Shown: positions 63,198 through 64,000 of the stretch, piece by piece
Layout: each line of letters opens with the position of its first letter
Numbering within the stretch: the stretch's first letter is position 1
DNA from: Dongia sedimenti
GTDB taxonomy: Bacteria > Pseudomonadota > Alphaproteobacteria > Dongiales > Dongiaceae
DNA: 64,000 nucleotides
Reading direction: 5' to 3'
Assembly (NCBI GenBank): GCA_030715195.1
Contig: JAUYVI010000003.1
Location: 524,960-588,959, forward strand
Notes under the pieces: model-generated
The model's database searches: none
What the model was told of the DNA's origin: nothing
The model's input: only the letters and a program-made list of their open reading frames with translations
Made by a program: the position numbers and the translations under genes

Positions 63198-63736
63198 GTC
63201 GGATCGTCGCTCTTTCGCGGTTGGGTTCGCGCCAGCACCGACCCGGGTTCGACCCGTCGATGGTCGCGGTAGTCGAAGTAGAACAGCAGGATCATGTTCA
63301 CGGTCTCGCCGTCTTCGGACAGCGGCAGGAAGATCACGTCCTCGTTCTCGACGAAGCCGTCCTGCACGTCGAAATCGCCGCGATAGCAGTACGGTGCTTT
63401 GTGCTCGACCACATAGCCGTAATGCTCGAAGGCGAGTTCGCGGTTGGGGCCGAAGAACCCCTCGCCTACCGACTTCCCGGTCGGGTCGTAGCCGCGCAAG
63501 GCCACTTCCTCGGTGCCGACCAGCCGATAGACGAAACGCCGCTCGTCCGGCACCACGTCGATCAGGCTGATCCGCGGCAGATAGGGCTTTAGTTCGGCGG
63601 GATCGATATCGCTGCGCTTGGGCATGCGCCGCTCGCCCTTCTTGCCGCGCCAATAATCCACCAGGACGCGGATGTCCGGATGGCTTTCGGCGATCAGCGC
63701 CTCGATTTCGGCCGCGGTGGGGCTGTCGGACGCCAA
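63194..63736 (-). CDS. PAS_5-family protein
   Basis: 180 residues from the TTG at 63736, which has AAAGG seven bases upstream. ATG 63919 or GTG 63952 would add a low-complexity stretch that would cross the next gene's start. AEIEALIAESHPDIRVLVDY, then MPKRSDIDPAELKPYLPRI and FVYRLVGTEEVALRGYDPTG are PAS_5 hallmarks. It relates to 39831-40292. The 181-bp gap above it (63737-63917) is the divergent promoter region. Confidence 0.88.
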   Translation of the reverse strand: MASDSPTAAEIEALIAESHPDIRVLVDYWRGKKGERRMPKRSDIDPAELKPYLPRISLIDVVPDERRFVYRLVGTEEVALRGYDPTGKSVGEGFFGPNRELAFEHYGYVVEHKAPYCYRGDFDVQDGFVENEDVIFLPLSEDGETVNMILLFYFDYRDHRRVEPGSVLARTQPRKSDDPT

Positions 63737-63917
63737 AGACGGACCTTTCGTTGCGCCGGATTCGCTGTCCGGCAGATGAGACGCTGCAACCTGGACAATC
63801 CGAACGGGAACGGCAAGCGCCTTCGGCCGCGCCGGGCGCACATTCCTATCCGCAGGCGAGGACGGAACCTTTGGGGCGGAAATCCGCTGTTTCGTTGCAC
63901 AGCAAAGAGAGTCGTCC

Positions 63918-64000
63918 ATGCCGCATGAGCCAGCGAACGAGCCCGTGAGCACCGTCTTCGAGGGCTCGAATCACGTGCTGCGCGGAATCCTGCAACAGCT
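63918..64000 (+). CDS. Start of an unidentified protein (cut by window end)
   Basis: From the ATG at 63918 (AAAGAGAG upstream) the frame is open to the end of the window, giving 27 complete codons that begin MPHEPANEPVSTVFEGS and continue NHVLRGILQQ. Too little is present to name it. It is divergent from the PAS_5-hydrolase operon. Confidence 0.55.
   Translation, partial: MPHEPANEPVSTVFEGSNHVLRGILQQ

Overview
This is a GC-rich (about two-thirds G+C over most of its length) bacterial chromosome segment that reads as an alphaproteobacterium, most likely of Rhodospirillales type. The support is indirect: a SAM-II riboswitch in front of metA, single-domain PAS_5 proteins, a DUF2336 protein, HupE/UreJ, a short BLUF protein, GcvA-like LysR regulators next to DUF1127-like small proteins, and the general codon use. 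Housekeeping anchors are alkB, metA, coaD, gyrA, a tRNA-Lys(UUU), a cold-shock gene and a long Lhr helicase.

Layout. 1-9.1 kb: end of an unknown gene coupled to alkB; a SAM-II riboswitch and metA with an ankyrin-VOC fusion gene; a LysR/DoxX/DODA-dioxygenase divergon; an orphan MazE-like antitoxin; a cupin gene; and a MarR-controlled GST-DUF899-VOC operon. 9.1-18.6 kb: lipoprotein, BLUF photosensor, a MarR/FAD-monooxygenase/DUF4405 divergon, two tandem sugar-transfer-type ATP-grasp genes, tRNA-Lys, coaD and gyrA. 18.8-26.6 kb is the accessory region. It starts with a DUF1127-like/LysR cassette, then a visibly AT-richer three-gene operon (sce7726-type nuclease-like protein, sce7725-type protein, RES-domain NAD phosphorylase-like protein), a small membrane protein, an eroded second copy of the LysR 3' end, two tiny conserved genes, a nucleotidyltransferase, and a non-coding stretch of 11-bp-phased repeats. 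26.6-38.4 kb: metabolic and envelope genes (PRISE-type SDR, YegD-like Hsp70 homologue, beta-propeller protein, cystathionine gamma-synthase family enzyme, RibD-type reductase, enolase-superfamily enzyme), a soluble PAS histidine kinase and a DMT exporter. 38.4-47.5 kb: a second DUF1127-like/LysR cassette, a PAS_5 protein, a five-domain REC-PAS-GGDEF-EAL-cyclase protein, HupE, OsmC, TspO and a soluble chemoreceptor. 47.2-64 kb: Lhr, an ArsR/AHSA1 pair, a HAL/PAL homologue without the MIO motif, a 2OG-Fe(II) oxygenase, a DUF72 gene broken by a 14-bp tandem duplication, DUF2336, cspA with a long leader, a nested terminator hairpin, an alpha/beta hydrolase coupled to PAS_5, and the start of another gene.

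Functional themes are stress and xenobiotic handling under local MarR/LysR/ArsR regulators, signalling (PAS, BLUF, c-di-GMP, chemoreceptor), and methionine/sulfur metabolism. The best candidate for a little-described system is the sce7726-sce7725-RES operon. It lies between a LysR gene and a degraded duplicate of that gene's 3' end. All family names come from reading the sequence without database searches.
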